A stretch of DNA of 10,426 nucleotides from the NCBI GenBank assembly GCA_041685075.1, contig JAWLGN010000196.1, positions 1 through 10,426 on the forward strand, read 5' to 3'. Both the position numbers and the translations under genes were made by a program. The first letter of the stretch is position 1. The number at the start of each line of letters is the position of its first letter. This DNA comes from JAMCRM01 sp041685075. GTDB lineage: Bacteria; Acidobacteriota; Terriglobia; Bryobacterales; Bryobacteraceae. Below the pieces are notes generated by a model that worked only from the letters and a program-made list of their open reading frames with translations, was not told the DNA's origin and ran no database searches. Shown here in pieces: positions 1 to 6,763 of the stretch.

Positions 1-735
1 CTTCCGCAGCGCTTGGAGCGTCTCGGCGTCGGCCGGCTCCACGGTGACCGGCTCTTTCGCCAGCTTGGCCATGAACTGCCGCACGCTATCGGCTTTGCCC
101 GCCCACTTGATGGAGCAGCCGAAGGCCCTGGTTTTTTCAACCGGCACCGGCTTGCCCGCCAGGAGCGCGTCGAGCGCGTTCCGCAGGTCGTGAACTTTCA
201 CGTACGCTTCGCGTTCGCTGTCGTCGATTCGCCCCACGTAACGCAGTTTGCGCCCGGCATCGAAGACGAAGGCGTGCGGCGTGGCCATGGGGCCGTAAGC
301 GCGGGAGATTCCCGTCCTGTCGCCCTCGTAGAGGTAAGGGAAGCTGAACTTGCGATGCGCGGCGCGGATTTTCATCTCTTCGAACGAATCGTTCAAGTCC
401 GTGTACCCCAGCTCATCCAGCCGGACCGAGTTTTCGTCGTTCGGAGAGATCGCCACCAGGCTCACGCCCTTGGCCTTGTACTCGGTGGTGAGGCGCTCGA
501 GCCTTTCTTCGTAGGCCTGCGCCGTGGGGCAATGGTTGCAGGTGAACACGACGACCAGGATCTTCGCGTCCGCGAAATCCCGCAGGGAATACCAGCGGTC
601 GTCCACTCCCTGCAGCCGGAAATCCGGGGCCGTAGCGCCGATGTCGAGTGTTTTGATCGGCGCCTCGGCGGCCCAAAGCAGCGAGCCGGCCAACAGGCTC
701 GCCGTCAGCATTACGATGCTCTTCGATTGCGGCAT
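1..735 (-). CDS. Secreted thioredoxin/peroxiredoxin-like protein with CNHC centre (C-terminus cut by window edge)
   Basis: Reading leftward from an ATG at 735, 245 codons stay open to base 1 with no stop, so the C-terminus lies outside the window. The start is supported by a GGGAGG ribosome site (741-746) five bases upstream. Residues 1-25 form a signal peptide (basic start, hydrophobic core, AxA-like end in WAAEA). A redoxin fold follows: GATAPDF at 33-39, strand ILVVVF, then CNHC at 66-69, a cis-proline candidate in ATPHAF (P153), and a third cysteine in GCSIKW (C207). CNHCP and GCSIKW are typical of the PRX-like-1 type thioredoxin-superfamily proteins usually annotated as 'thioredoxin family' or 'redoxin domain' proteins. 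The likely role is thiol-disulfide or peroxide chemistry outside the cytoplasm; the substrate is unknown. The protein is longer than typical family members of about 200 residues because of the leader and an extended C-terminal tail. It is transcribed divergently from the receptor gene. Fold is confident, exact activity is not. Confidence 0.88.
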   Translation of the reverse strand, partial: MPQSKSIVMLTASLLAGSLLWAAEAPIKTLDIGATAPDFRLQGVDDRWYSLRDFADAKILVVVFTCNHCPTAQAYEERLERLTTEYKAKGVSLVAISPNDENSVRLDELGYTDLNDSFEEMKIRAAHRKFSFPYLYEGDRTGISRAYGPMATPHAFVFDAGRKLRYVGRIDDSEREAYVKVHDLRNALDALLAGKPVPVEKTRAFGCSIKWAGKADSVRQFMAKLAKEPVTVEPADAETLQALRK

Positions 736-776
736 CCGCACCTCCCACCTCAGTGTAAGCGAAGCGGCCAGGTTGG

Positions 777-805
777 TTGACACCGGCCTCTTCGTACTAT
801 ATCCT
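777..805 (+). promoter_or_regulatory. Candidate sigma70-type promoter for the receptor gene
   Basis: A perfect TTGACA (777-782) is followed after 17 bases by TATCCT (800-805), which matches TATAAT at four of six positions. An alternative -10, TATATC (798-803), has a shorter 15-base spacer. The predicted transcription start is near 812, about 260 bases before the receptor start codon. The -35 match and spacing are good; the -10 is only fair, and the assignment is inference. Confidence 0.45.
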
Positions 806-824
806 GCAGTGAATGTTTTGCGTA

Positions 825-856
825 GCCTGGACGGTGCCGCCTGGCACCGCCAAGGC
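825..856 (+). other. Imperfect hairpin in the receptor leader
   Basis: Perfect 7-bp arms CGGTGCC (832-838) and GGCACCG (843-849) enclose the four-base loop GCCT. The stem extends outward through GCCTGG (825-830) and CCAAGGC (850-856), with A831 and A852 unpaired. No T-run follows, so it is not an intrinsic terminator. It would lie just downstream of the predicted transcription start and could be a 5' stabilising or regulatory structure; no known motif was recognised. Confidence 0.4.
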
Positions 857-916
857 CGGGCGTCGTCGCTGCCGGGTTCTCGCGTAATCTCATCCATCAT
901 TTGCGAAGGCGGGGTG

Positions 917-956
917 CTCCCTGAGTCCCGGCCATTCTCCCTGAGCCTCGTCCCGG
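917..956. repeat. Two-copy direct repeat with 20-bp periodicity
   Basis: CTCCCTGAG occurs at 917-925 and again at 937-945, exactly 20 bp apart. Each copy is followed by TCCCGG, immediately in the first (926-931) and after five bases in the second (951-956). Repeats about two helical turns apart could bind a protein dimer on one DNA face, but two copies are also consistent with a small local duplication. No regulator is encoded nearby. Confidence 0.4.
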
Positions 957-1029
957 CGCAGGGGCAAACACAAAGGCAAAACCGTCCGTGTCCACGCCTC
1001 TGTGCGGCCTTCGATTGGTCGGCCCAATA

Positions 1030-1040
1030 TTGTTCAACAA
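1030..1040. promoter_or_regulatory. Small palindrome upstream of the receptor ribosome site
   Basis: TTGTTCAACAA is a perfect inverted repeat with 5-bp arms around a central C. It overlaps another palindrome, CAATATTG (1025-1032). It lies about 20 bases before the ribosome-binding site, in a locally AT-richer patch. It could be an operator or just an AT-rich spacer; short palindromes of this size also arise by chance. Confidence 0.25.
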
Positions 1041-1074
1041 CGGTGGAGTAGACGAGACAGTAAAGGAGAAAAAT

Positions 1075-4000
1075 GTGACTAAGAAGTTGCTTTTACCGCT
1101 CTGTTGGATTGTCTTACTCTTCGTGCCGGCGTGCCTGCATGCGCAGGTAACCGGAACCATCAGCGGCTATGTGCTCGATCCGAGCGGCGCCGCGATTCCC
1201 GGGGTTACGGTTTCCGCCACCTCGGTTGGCCAACAACTGACCCGTACGGCAGTTTCGAACGTACAGGGCTTCTATGACTTCCCGGCGATGCCGCCCGGAA
1301 GCTACAACGTCTCCGCGGAGAGTCCCGGGTTCCAGAGGATGACCCTGACCGGGATCACGGTCAGCATCGACCAGAACGTCCGGATCGACCTGAAACTGCA
1401 ACTGGGACAGGCCGCCGAGGCCGTAACGGTGACCGCGGAAACCACCTTGGTGGAGTCGCGCTCGGCCACGGTATCGGCCCTTGTGGACGACCGCCGGGTG
1501 GTGGACCTGCCGCTGAACGGGCGCAACGTCATGGCGCTGGCCGCCACTCTTCCGGGCGTGAGCAACGTGAGTGCGCCGCAGCAGTTGAGCGACGCGCGCA
1601 GCGGGCCCACCATGAACGTCAACGGCGGGCAGGTGAACATGAACCTGTTCACCTTCAACGGCGGCTTCTTCAACAATCCGTCCCGCAATACCGGCATGAA
1701 CTATCCGCCGCCGGACGCTTTGCAGGAGTTCCGCATCGTCACCCAGAACTTCTCCGCCGAGCACGGCCGGAACGCGGGATCGCAGGTGAACGTGGTCTCC
1801 AAATCCGGCACAAACGATTTCCACGGTTCGGCATGGGAGTTCCTGCGGAACAACAAACTCAACGCCCGAAACTTCTTCGCCGACCGCGTGCCGTCGCTCA
1901 AGCAGAACCAGTTCGGCGTGGCGGCCGGCGGGCCGATCCGGCGCGATAAGCTGTTTTTCTTCGGCAGCTACCAGGGTTTGCGCGAGCGTCCCGAAGCGGT
2001 CGCCGCGGAGGCCACCGTTCCCTCGGAGGCCGAGCGCGCCGGCGACTTCACGGCGTTGCTGAACGGGTCCAGGCCCACCACGTTGAGAAATCCCATCGAC
2101 CCGATCAGCGGGCAACCCTTCACCGACGCCTTCGGCCAGCCCTGCCTGGCGGGCAACGTTGTCCGGCCGGGGTGCATCAGCCCGGTTGCGAAGAACTTCC
2201 TGCAGTACGTCCCGGTCACCGCGTCGGGCCGGATTGTTACGCTCACGCCGAACCCGAGAAACGACGACATGTACATGGCTCGGCTGGACTGGAATCACAG
2301 CTCGAAGCACATGCTATCCGCCAACCTGTACGTGGACGACAACGGGCAGTCGCGGGAAATGTCCGGCGGCAACATCCCGGGGTACGTGGGAAACCGGCAG
2401 GACCAGAAGACCACCATGGTGACGCTGAACGACACCTACACGTTCAGCCCCAACGTCCTGAACCAGGCCATGCTTTCGTTCCTGCGCACCTATTCGCTGA
2501 ACGACGCCACCCAGACCATCGAGCCGGGAACGCTCGGGATGGATATGCCCCAGTATTCCGAAGCGGGCGCACCCCACGTGGACGTTACGGGATACTTCAA
2601 CTTCTTCGGATCTTCCGGCCGGGTCCTGTTCACGAACCATAACTGGCACTTCCGCAACGACGTGAGCTGGATGCGCGGCCGCCACAGCTTCAAGTTCGGC
2701 GGGGAAGTGCTGAAGCTCTGGTGGCGCCAGGTCTTTCTGGGCAACCCGACCTTCACGTTCAATGGCTCGCGTACCGGCGATGCCTTCGCGGATTTTCTGC
2801 TGGGCGCGTACCGCAATTTCACCACCGGCTTCGGCGTTCGCGAAAACGACAACCTCACCACGCTGCCGGCGTTCTACTTCCAGGACGAGTATCGCCTGAA
2901 CTCCCGGGTGACGCTCAACTTCGGCCTGCGCTACGAGCCCTTCCTGCCGTGGGTGGACCGCTACGACCGCCTCAGCGCCTTCGCTCCGGGGCAGAAATCC
3001 AGCGTGCTTTCGGATGCGCCGCCGAACCTGCTGTTCGCGGGCGATCCGGGTTTGGGCCGGGGCATTATCGGAAGCGACCTGAATAACTTCGCGCCCCGGT
3101 TCGGCTTCGCCTGGGATGTCACCGGCAACGGGACCACCAGCGTCCGGGGCGGCTACGGCGTCTACTACGACCTCATCAAGGCGGATTCCGTGGCGCAGGA
3201 AAACGCGCCCTGGGCCGGCAACGTCCAGAACTTCGACGGCCGCTTCGAGAGCCCCTTCGGCGCACTGGGGCAGGTCGCGCCCCCAGTGACGCCGAAGCAG
3301 TTCGGATGCTCCGCGCAGGACTCCTTCCCCGGCGTGGATTGCAACCTCTTCCCGCTGCCGATGGCCGGCTTCTACCTGCCGCTCGATATGAGCACGGCCT
3401 ACATCCAGTCCTGGAACCTCACGCTCCAGCGGCAGCTTACCCCGACGGTGATGATCCAGAGCGCCTACATCGGCAAAATCGGGACCAAGATCGAGGCGCG
3501 GCGGAACGTGAACCCCGCGCGGTTCATCAACGACCCAATCACCGGCGAGCCGCCATCGCTGCAGAACGTGAATAATCGGGTCATCTACGCGCCCGGCATC
3601 ATCTCGCCGCTGGCGAAGATGATGTCCAACGACCACCGCAACTGGTACCATAGCTGGCAGACGCAGTTGACGCGCCGGTTCGCCCAGGGGCTGTCTCTCT
3701 CTGCCGCGTACACCCTGTCGAAATCGCTCGACACGCTATCCAATAACATTTACAGCCGCTTGCTCGACAACCCCTTTGACCTCTCTTACAACCGGGGCCG
3801 TTCGGACTTCGACCGCCGGCACGCCTTCGTAGCGTCCTGGGTCTGGTCGCCCGAACTGCGCTTTGAGAGCGGGGCGTTGAACGCCATTCTGGGGAACTGG
3901 ACGCTCACCGGCATCCACACGCTGCAGAGCGGGCTCCCCATGACGTTCGCCATGGGAGACGACGTGGCTCTCGACGGCACCGGCAGCCGCCAGCATGCGC

Positions 4001-4353
4001 AGCTCACCGGCAGTCCCATCGCACGGGAGCATGGCAGCCGCGGCGACATGATCGCGCAGTTCTTCAACACCGGCGCGTTCGTTCCGACGGCGCAGGTTCC
4101 GAGAGGCATCTATGGCGACTTGGGACGCAACATCCTGAGCGGCCCCGGCATGGCCAACAACGACATGTCGGCGATGAAGGATATCCCGGTGGCGGAAGGG
4201 AAGCGGCTGCAGTTCCGTGCCGAGTTCTTCAACGCTTTCAACCAGGTTCGTCTCTCGAACCCGGACAGCACGGTAAACTCGAAAAACTTCGGGCGTATCC
4301 GCAGCGCCGGATCGCCTCGGGTGATCCAGTTCGCCCTGAAATTCCTGTGGTGA
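1075..4353 (+). CDS. TonB-dependent outer-membrane receptor, Oar-like, with carboxypeptidase-regulatory-like domain
   Basis: The protein has 1,092 residues from a GTG at 1075, chosen because AAAGGAG (1062-1068) lies six bases upstream and a signal peptide begins exactly there (basic TKK, hydrophobic stretch, end at LHAQ near residue 23). Residues about 25-108 form a carboxypeptidase-regulatory-like beta-sandwich (GTISGYVLDPSGAAIPGV, then FPAMPPGSY). The plug follows, with DLPLNGRNV near 145-151, then ALQEFRIVTQNFSAEHGRNA and NVVSKSGTNDFHG near 215-251. The remainder is the beta-barrel with many aromatic-rich strands, ending in FALKFLW, where the terminal aromatic is the usual outer-membrane insertion signal. 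Acidobacteriota encode many such receptors, generally assumed to import large substrates using TonB-ExbBD energy. The substrate is unknown. No SusD-like lipoprotein follows; the gene appears monocistronic because a strong terminator comes directly after it. Length is normal and the reading frame is intact. Confidence 0.93.
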   Translation: MTKKLLLPLCWIVLLFVPACLHAQVTGTISGYVLDPSGAAIPGVTVSATSVGQQLTRTAVSNVQGFYDFPAMPPGSYNVSAESPGFQRMTLTGITVSIDQNVRIDLKLQLGQAAEAVTVTAETTLVESRSATVSALVDDRRVVDLPLNGRNVMALAATLPGVSNVSAPQQLSDARSGPTMNVNGGQVNMNLFTFNGGFFNNPSRNTGMNYPPPDALQEFRIVTQNFSAEHGRNAGSQVNVVSKSGTNDFHGSAWEFLRNNKLNARNFFADRVPSLKQNQFGVAAGGPIRRDKLFFFGSYQGLRERPEAVAAEATVPSEAERAGDFTALLNGSRPTTLRNPIDPISGQPFTDAFGQPCLAGNVVRPGCISPVAKNFLQYVPVTASGRIVTLTPNPRNDDMYMARLDWNHSSKHMLSANLYVDDNGQSREMSGGNIPGYVGNRQDQKTTMVTLNDTYTFSPNVLNQAMLSFLRTYSLNDATQTIEPGTLGMDMPQYSEAGAPHVDVTGYFNFFGSSGRVLFTNHNWHFRNDVSWMRGRHSFKFGGEVLKLWWRQVFLGNPTFTFNGSRTGDAFADFLLGAYRNFTTGFGVRENDNLTTLPAFYFQDEYRLNSRVTLNFGLRYEPFLPWVDRYDRLSAFAPGQKSSVLSDAPPNLLFAGDPGLGRGIIGSDLNNFAPRFGFAWDVTGNGTTSVRGGYGVYYDLIKADSVAQENAPWAGNVQNFDGRFESPFGALGQVAPPVTPKQFGCSAQDSFPGVDCNLFPLPMAGFYLPLDMSTAYIQSWNLTLQRQLTPTVMIQSAYIGKIGTKIEARRNVNPARFINDPITGEPPSLQNVNNRVIYAPGIISPLAKMMSNDHRNWYHSWQTQLTRRFAQGLSLSAAYTLSKSLDTLSNNIYSRLLDNPFDLSYNRGRSDFDRRHAFVASWVWSPELRFESGALNAILGNWTLTGIHTLQSGLPMTFAMGDDVALDGTGSRQHAQLTGSPIAREHGSRGDMIAQFFNTGAFVPTAQVPRGIYGDLGRNILSGPGMANNDMSAMKDIPVAEGKRLQFRAEFFNAFNQVRLSNPDSTVNSKNFGRIRSAGSPRVIQFALKFLW

Positions 4354-4397
4354 TCCGGATCGTTCGGTTCATGAGGTAGACCGAAGACCAGGACCGC

Positions 4398-4454
4398 GGC
4401 GCAACCTTCCCCGCCGGCCAACAACGGCGGTGGAAGGTTGCGCCTTTCTTTTTT
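4398..4454 (+). terminator. Strong intrinsic terminator after the receptor gene
   Basis: A 13-bp perfect outer stem pairs GGCGCAACCTTCC (4398-4410) with GGAAGGTTGCGCC (4432-4444). It continues inward as CCGCCG (4411-4416) with CGGCGG (4425-4430), leaving T4431 bulged and an eight-base loop. The T-rich tract TTTCTTTTTT (4445-4454) follows at once. There is no T-run on the opposite strand, so it acts on the plus strand. It lies 45 bases past the receptor stop and separates that gene from the next unit. Confidence 0.93.
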
Positions 4455-4467
4455 GTGCGGATTCGTA

Positions 4468-4501
4468 CGCGCAGCCCGGCGGGGGGCGAACCCGCTGCGC
4501 G
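4468..4501 (+). other. Hairpin in the leader of the small exported protein gene
   Basis: Eight-base arms CGCGCAGC (4468-4475) and GCTGCGCG (4494-4501) enclose an 18-base G-rich interior. It lies between the receptor terminator and the ribosome site of the next gene (AAAGGAGGT, 4520-4528). No T-tract follows. It may shape the 5' untranslated region; it matches no riboswitch consensus I know. Confidence 0.35.
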
Positions 4502-4537
4502 ATGGCGCTGCTCAATATCAAAGGAGGTCCCCACGCT

Positions 4538-4849
4538 ATGAAGAGGGTCGTTTTGATGTTTTCGGCGCTGGCGCTTGTTGCTGCCGGCGCGCTGGCCGCC
4601 GAGTTTCAAGGCTACGTGGTAGATGACAAGTGCGCCGCGCGGCAAGGGGCGAAGGCGGCCAGCGAGAAGCACGCGGACTGCGCGGCTTCCTGCATCAAGG
4701 CAGGCGCCAAGGCCGTGCTGGTCACGTCCGAAGGCCAGGTTTACAAGCTCGACGACCAGGCAAAGGCGGCCCCGCACGCCGGCAAGAAGGTGACGGTTTC
4801 CGGCGAACTCGAGGGCGAAACCATCAAGGTGAGCGATATCAAAAGCTAG
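4538..4849 (+). CDS. Small exported three-cysteine protein, DUF5818-like
   Basis: The protein has 103 residues, with the ATG at 4538 preceded by a near-perfect AAAGGAGGT (4520-4528) nine bases upstream. Residues 1-20 are a clear signal peptide ending in GALA. The mature part is about 83 residues: FQGYVVDDKCA near 23-33, then CAASCIKAGAKAV, then a beta-rich tail with VYKLDDQAK, HAGKKVTVSGEL and TIKVSDIK. The cysteines are C32, C48 and C52, with H45 close by. The layout 'GY(V/L)(V/I)D..C ... C...C(I/V)K.G ... GKKVTVTG' matches small acidobacterial secreted proteins that I would place near DUF5818; the domain number is from memory. Function is unknown; the Cys/His cluster could bind metal or form disulfides, and the tail suggests an OB-like beta-barrel. 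The DoxX gene follows 117 bp downstream with no clear terminator between, so they may be co-transcribed. Confidence 0.8.
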   Translation: MKRVVLMFSALALVAAGALAAEFQGYVVDDKCAARQGAKAASEKHADCAASCIKAGAKAVLVTSEGQVYKLDDQAKAAPHAGKKVTVSGELEGETIKVSDIKS

Positions 4850-4850
4850 C

Positions 4851-4931
4851 GCGCGCAGCGCGCCGCCGATGTATCGCAGGGACCGACGCTGAAGCGCGCG
4901 AGCGGCGCTGAAGAGGCGCTGCACGCGCGAG
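4851..4931. repeat. Short GC-rich repeats between the three-cysteine protein and DoxX genes
   Basis: A small hairpin, GCGCG (4851-4855) with CGCGC (4859-4863), sits just after the stop codon and has no T-run. Further on, CGCTGAAG occurs twice at 19-bp spacing (near 4887 and 4906), and CGCGCGAG occurs at 4895-4902 and 4924-4931. These are very short and may be only compositional, but they make the 117-bp gap internally repetitive. Confidence 0.3.
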
Positions 4932-4966
4932 AAGCAGTGAAACAGTCTGGAAAAAGAGGCACAAGC

Positions 4967-5365
4967 ATGCTTAAGTTCCTGGAGGCGCGAGCGCTCTCCG
5001 TGTTGCGTATCGCCGCGGGATTCGCGTTCTCACTACACGGTTTTCAAAAGCTCTTCGGCCTGTTCGGCGGCTTAGACGGAAACGGCGCGGCGGCAAGTTT
5101 CCCTTCATTGGTCTGGACAGCCGGGGCGCTGGAGACGGCCGGCGGGCTGCTGATAATGCTGGGCCTGTTCACGCGTCCCGTGGCCTTCATCCTCAGCGGC
5201 CAGATGGCGGTGGCGTATTTCATGATGCACTCGCCCCGCGGGTTCTGGCCGATTCTGAACGGCGGCGAACTGGCCGTCCTCTACTGCTTCATCTTCCTGT
5301 ACCTGGCAATGGCGGGCGCCGGTCCCATCAGCCTGGACCGGCTGCTCCGACGCGGATCCGTGTAG
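4967..5365 (+). CDS. DoxX family membrane protein
   Basis: The protein has 132 residues from the ATG at 4967. This start is preferred over an in-frame GTG at 4937 because AAAGAGG (4953-4959) is correctly spaced and DoxX proteins normally begin just before the first helix. Four hydrophobic segments are visible at about 12-32, 47-67, 70-88 and 100-118. Family signatures are R14, SLHGFQKLFG (22-31), the glutamate in LETAGGLLIMLGLFTR (55-70), HSPRGFWPILNGGELAVLY (88-106), and the closing GPISLDRLL. DoxX/DoxD-type inner-membrane proteins are linked to redox chemistry (named for thiosulfate:quinone oxidoreductase subunits; mycobacterial DoxX takes part in a membrane oxidoreductase complex), but most family members are uncharacterised. 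It lies downstream of a Cys-containing exported protein, which is compatible with a shared envelope-redox role, but that link is speculative. Its stop lies nine bases from the stop of the convergent gene. Confidence 0.92.
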   Translation: MLKFLEARALSVLRIAAGFAFSLHGFQKLFGLFGGLDGNGAAASFPSLVWTAGALETAGGLLIMLGLFTRPVAFILSGQMAVAYFMMHSPRGFWPILNGGELAVLYCFIFLYLAMAGAGPISLDRLLRRGSV

Positions 5366-5374
5366 CCTCGCGGA

Positions 5375-6763
5375 CTACTGAATCGAGATCTCCCCGACGT
5401 CGTACCAGCCGTCCGGCTGCCGGCCCTTCATGGCGAACCGGATGGCGGGTTTCCGGGTGCGCGGGTCGAGCATGGCCACGCGGAGGCGATAGGCGCCCGG
5501 CGGCAGCGCATCGCTGACCCAGAGATTGCCGTCGAAGGTCGCATCGCCGGGCAGCCATTTCCGCACGTCCACCGGAACGGGCTCCACCGCGCTGCCGCTT
5601 GCCGCAGCGAACTGAACCGCCAGCGTGTACTCCCTGTAGACCGGCGCCACCCCGGCGTTGTGCCACCACATTTTGACCCGCATCATCGAACCGGCCTTCA
5701 CCTTGCCGGGGTACTCCATGCGCCGCAGCGCGAAGCGGTAGCCGATCTTCTTCTGGAACTCGTGGAACGCCTTCTTCCACTCCTCCGGGATGGCGGTGGA
5801 CTTCAGGTTCAACGTCGAGGCGTGCCAGCGCAGAGCCTGGTCGAAGTTGTACTGGAGGTCGTACTTGCCGCGGTACCAGGAGCCCGGGGTGCCGCAGGTT
5901 TCGAGCGAGACGGGGCCGTGCTTCCACGCCTCGGGCGCCGCCTCCGCGATGGCCTGCGGGTAGGCGTCGTACATGTGGGCGAAATTACGGCCGGGGCGGC
6001 CCTGGTCTCCCCAGCAGTCGGCGCGCCACCCGGCGCCGCGTGACGTGCCATAGGCCAGGGCCTCGACGACGTCCACCTGCATGAGCAGCTGTGTGCGCGG
6101 GAAGGCTTCGAAGTACACGTCGATGAGCGCTTTCTGGGTGGCCATGTCGGGCGGGTGCGGCCCCCAGCCCTCGCCCCAATAGCCGAAGGTGGAGATATCC
6201 ACGGTGTCCAGATAGGGGTGGCCGTCGTAGCGCTCGCCGGCTTTGCGCACCAGCGCGCTCCAGTGCTTGATGTAGAGCGGGTCGGCGGAATCCGGCACCC
6301 ACACCTTGCCGCCGCCGCGGCCGTCGTCGGGGTCGTCCGGCCTGTTGGCGCGGCGCGCGCCGGAGTTGCGAAACCACTCGGGCAGCGGATTGCCCTGGTC
6401 GTAGGGCATCAGCCGGATGTTGAGTGCCTGCCCGTGCTTGCGCGCCTCCTCGAAGGCGGTATCCAGGATGTCCCACCGGTACTTGCCCTGCTCCGGCTCG
6501 AGCTGCCACCAGAACCAGCGCAGGTACGCCACCGAAGCTTCCGGAAAATCGACGCCCTCGACGTCGGGGACGGGCTTTTCCGGTCCCACCTCGGACCATC
6601 GCAGCGTGGGATAGAGCGCCTGGCGATTGTACCGCTGGAACGTCTGGATGCCCATCCCGGGGTTCACCAGCACTTCGTCGGTCATCTCCGGCCGCACGAT
6701 CACGTTCTGGGCAAACGCCTGGCAGATCAATCCCGCCGCCGCGACTGCCGTCGTCACACGCAT
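5375..6763 (-). CDS. Exported TIM-barrel glycosidase-like protein (DUF4832 type)
   Basis: The protein has 462 residues from the ATG at 6763; GGAGG lies seven bases upstream, so this is preferred over an in-frame GTG at 6781. Residues 1-19 are a signal peptide ending AFA|Q. The N-terminal two thirds look like a (beta/alpha)8 glycoside hydrolase: VNPGMGIQTFQRY (33-45), YLRWFWWQLEPEQGKYRWDILD (80-101, like the substrate-barrel region of GH42/GH5-like enzymes), IRLMPYD (116-122), and DISTFGYWGEGW (189-200), where E198 may be the acid/base. SLETCG (286-291) puts E288 where a nucleophile could be. The C-terminal portion from about 355 is beta-rich (MRVKMWWHNAGVAPVY) and resembles the immunoglobulin-like part of DUF4832 proteins. 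The likely role is carbohydrate binding or hydrolysis outside the cytoplasm; activity and substrate are unproven. It is divergent from the propeller gene and convergent with DoxX. Confidence 0.82.
   Translation of the reverse strand: MRVTTAVAAAGLICQAFAQNVIVRPEMTDEVLVNPGMGIQTFQRYNRQALYPTLRWSEVGPEKPVPDVEGVDFPEASVAYLRWFWWQLEPEQGKYRWDILDTAFEEARKHGQALNIRLMPYDQGNPLPEWFRNSGARRANRPDDPDDGRGGGKVWVPDSADPLYIKHWSALVRKAGERYDGHPYLDTVDISTFGYWGEGWGPHPPDMATQKALIDVYFEAFPRTQLLMQVDVVEALAYGTSRGAGWRADCWGDQGRPGRNFAHMYDAYPQAIAEAAPEAWKHGPVSLETCGTPGSWYRGKYDLQYNFDQALRWHASTLNLKSTAIPEEWKKAFHEFQKKIGYRFALRRMEYPGKVKAGSMMRVKMWWHNAGVAPVYREYTLAVQFAAASGSAVEPVPVDVRKWLPGDATFDGNLWVSDALPPGAYRLRVAMLDPRTRKPAIRFAMKGRQPDGWYDVGEISIQ

Larger units (their letters stand above)
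736..1074. other. Divergent intergenic region and long receptor leader
   Basis: This 339-bp stretch separates the redoxin gene from the receptor gene. Reading frames cross it, but none has a convincing start or recognisable protein. It contains a promoter candidate (777-805), an imperfect hairpin (825-856), a direct repeat with 20-bp periodicity (917-956), a small palindrome (1030-1040) and the receptor ribosome site (1062-1068). If the promoter call is right, the receptor mRNA carries an untranslated leader of about 260 nt. I recognise no known riboswitch or small-RNA family. For the minus-strand gene, a TATAGT-like -10 is readable at 796-801, overlapping the plus-strand -10 region, but its -35 match is weak. 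Confidence 0.6.

Noticed and set aside
13..780. A 255-codon open frame on the plus strand opposite the redoxin gene
   Set aside because: It is Arg/His/Val-rich with no domain signature and is the antisense shadow of the clearly recognisable redoxin frame; GC-rich DNA creates such frames freely.
825..856. Leader hairpin as an intrinsic terminator or attenuator
   Set aside because: No T-rich tract follows; the downstream bases are GC-rich.
988..1074. ATG at 988 as the receptor start
   Set aside because: The added 29 residues would precede the signal peptide, and no ribosome site fits; GTG at 1075 has AAAGGAG and begins exactly at the signal peptide.
1102..1143. Lipoprotein signal (VPAC, C20) in the receptor
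   Set aside because: The proline before the alanine is unusual for a lipobox and a standard cleavage site (LHA|Q) follows at once; this receptor class is not normally lipidated.
1114..3651. Long minus-strand open frames of 398 and 445 codons inside the receptor gene
   Set aside because: The plus-strand receptor is recognisable throughout, while these frames have shadow-like composition and no ribosome sites or motifs.
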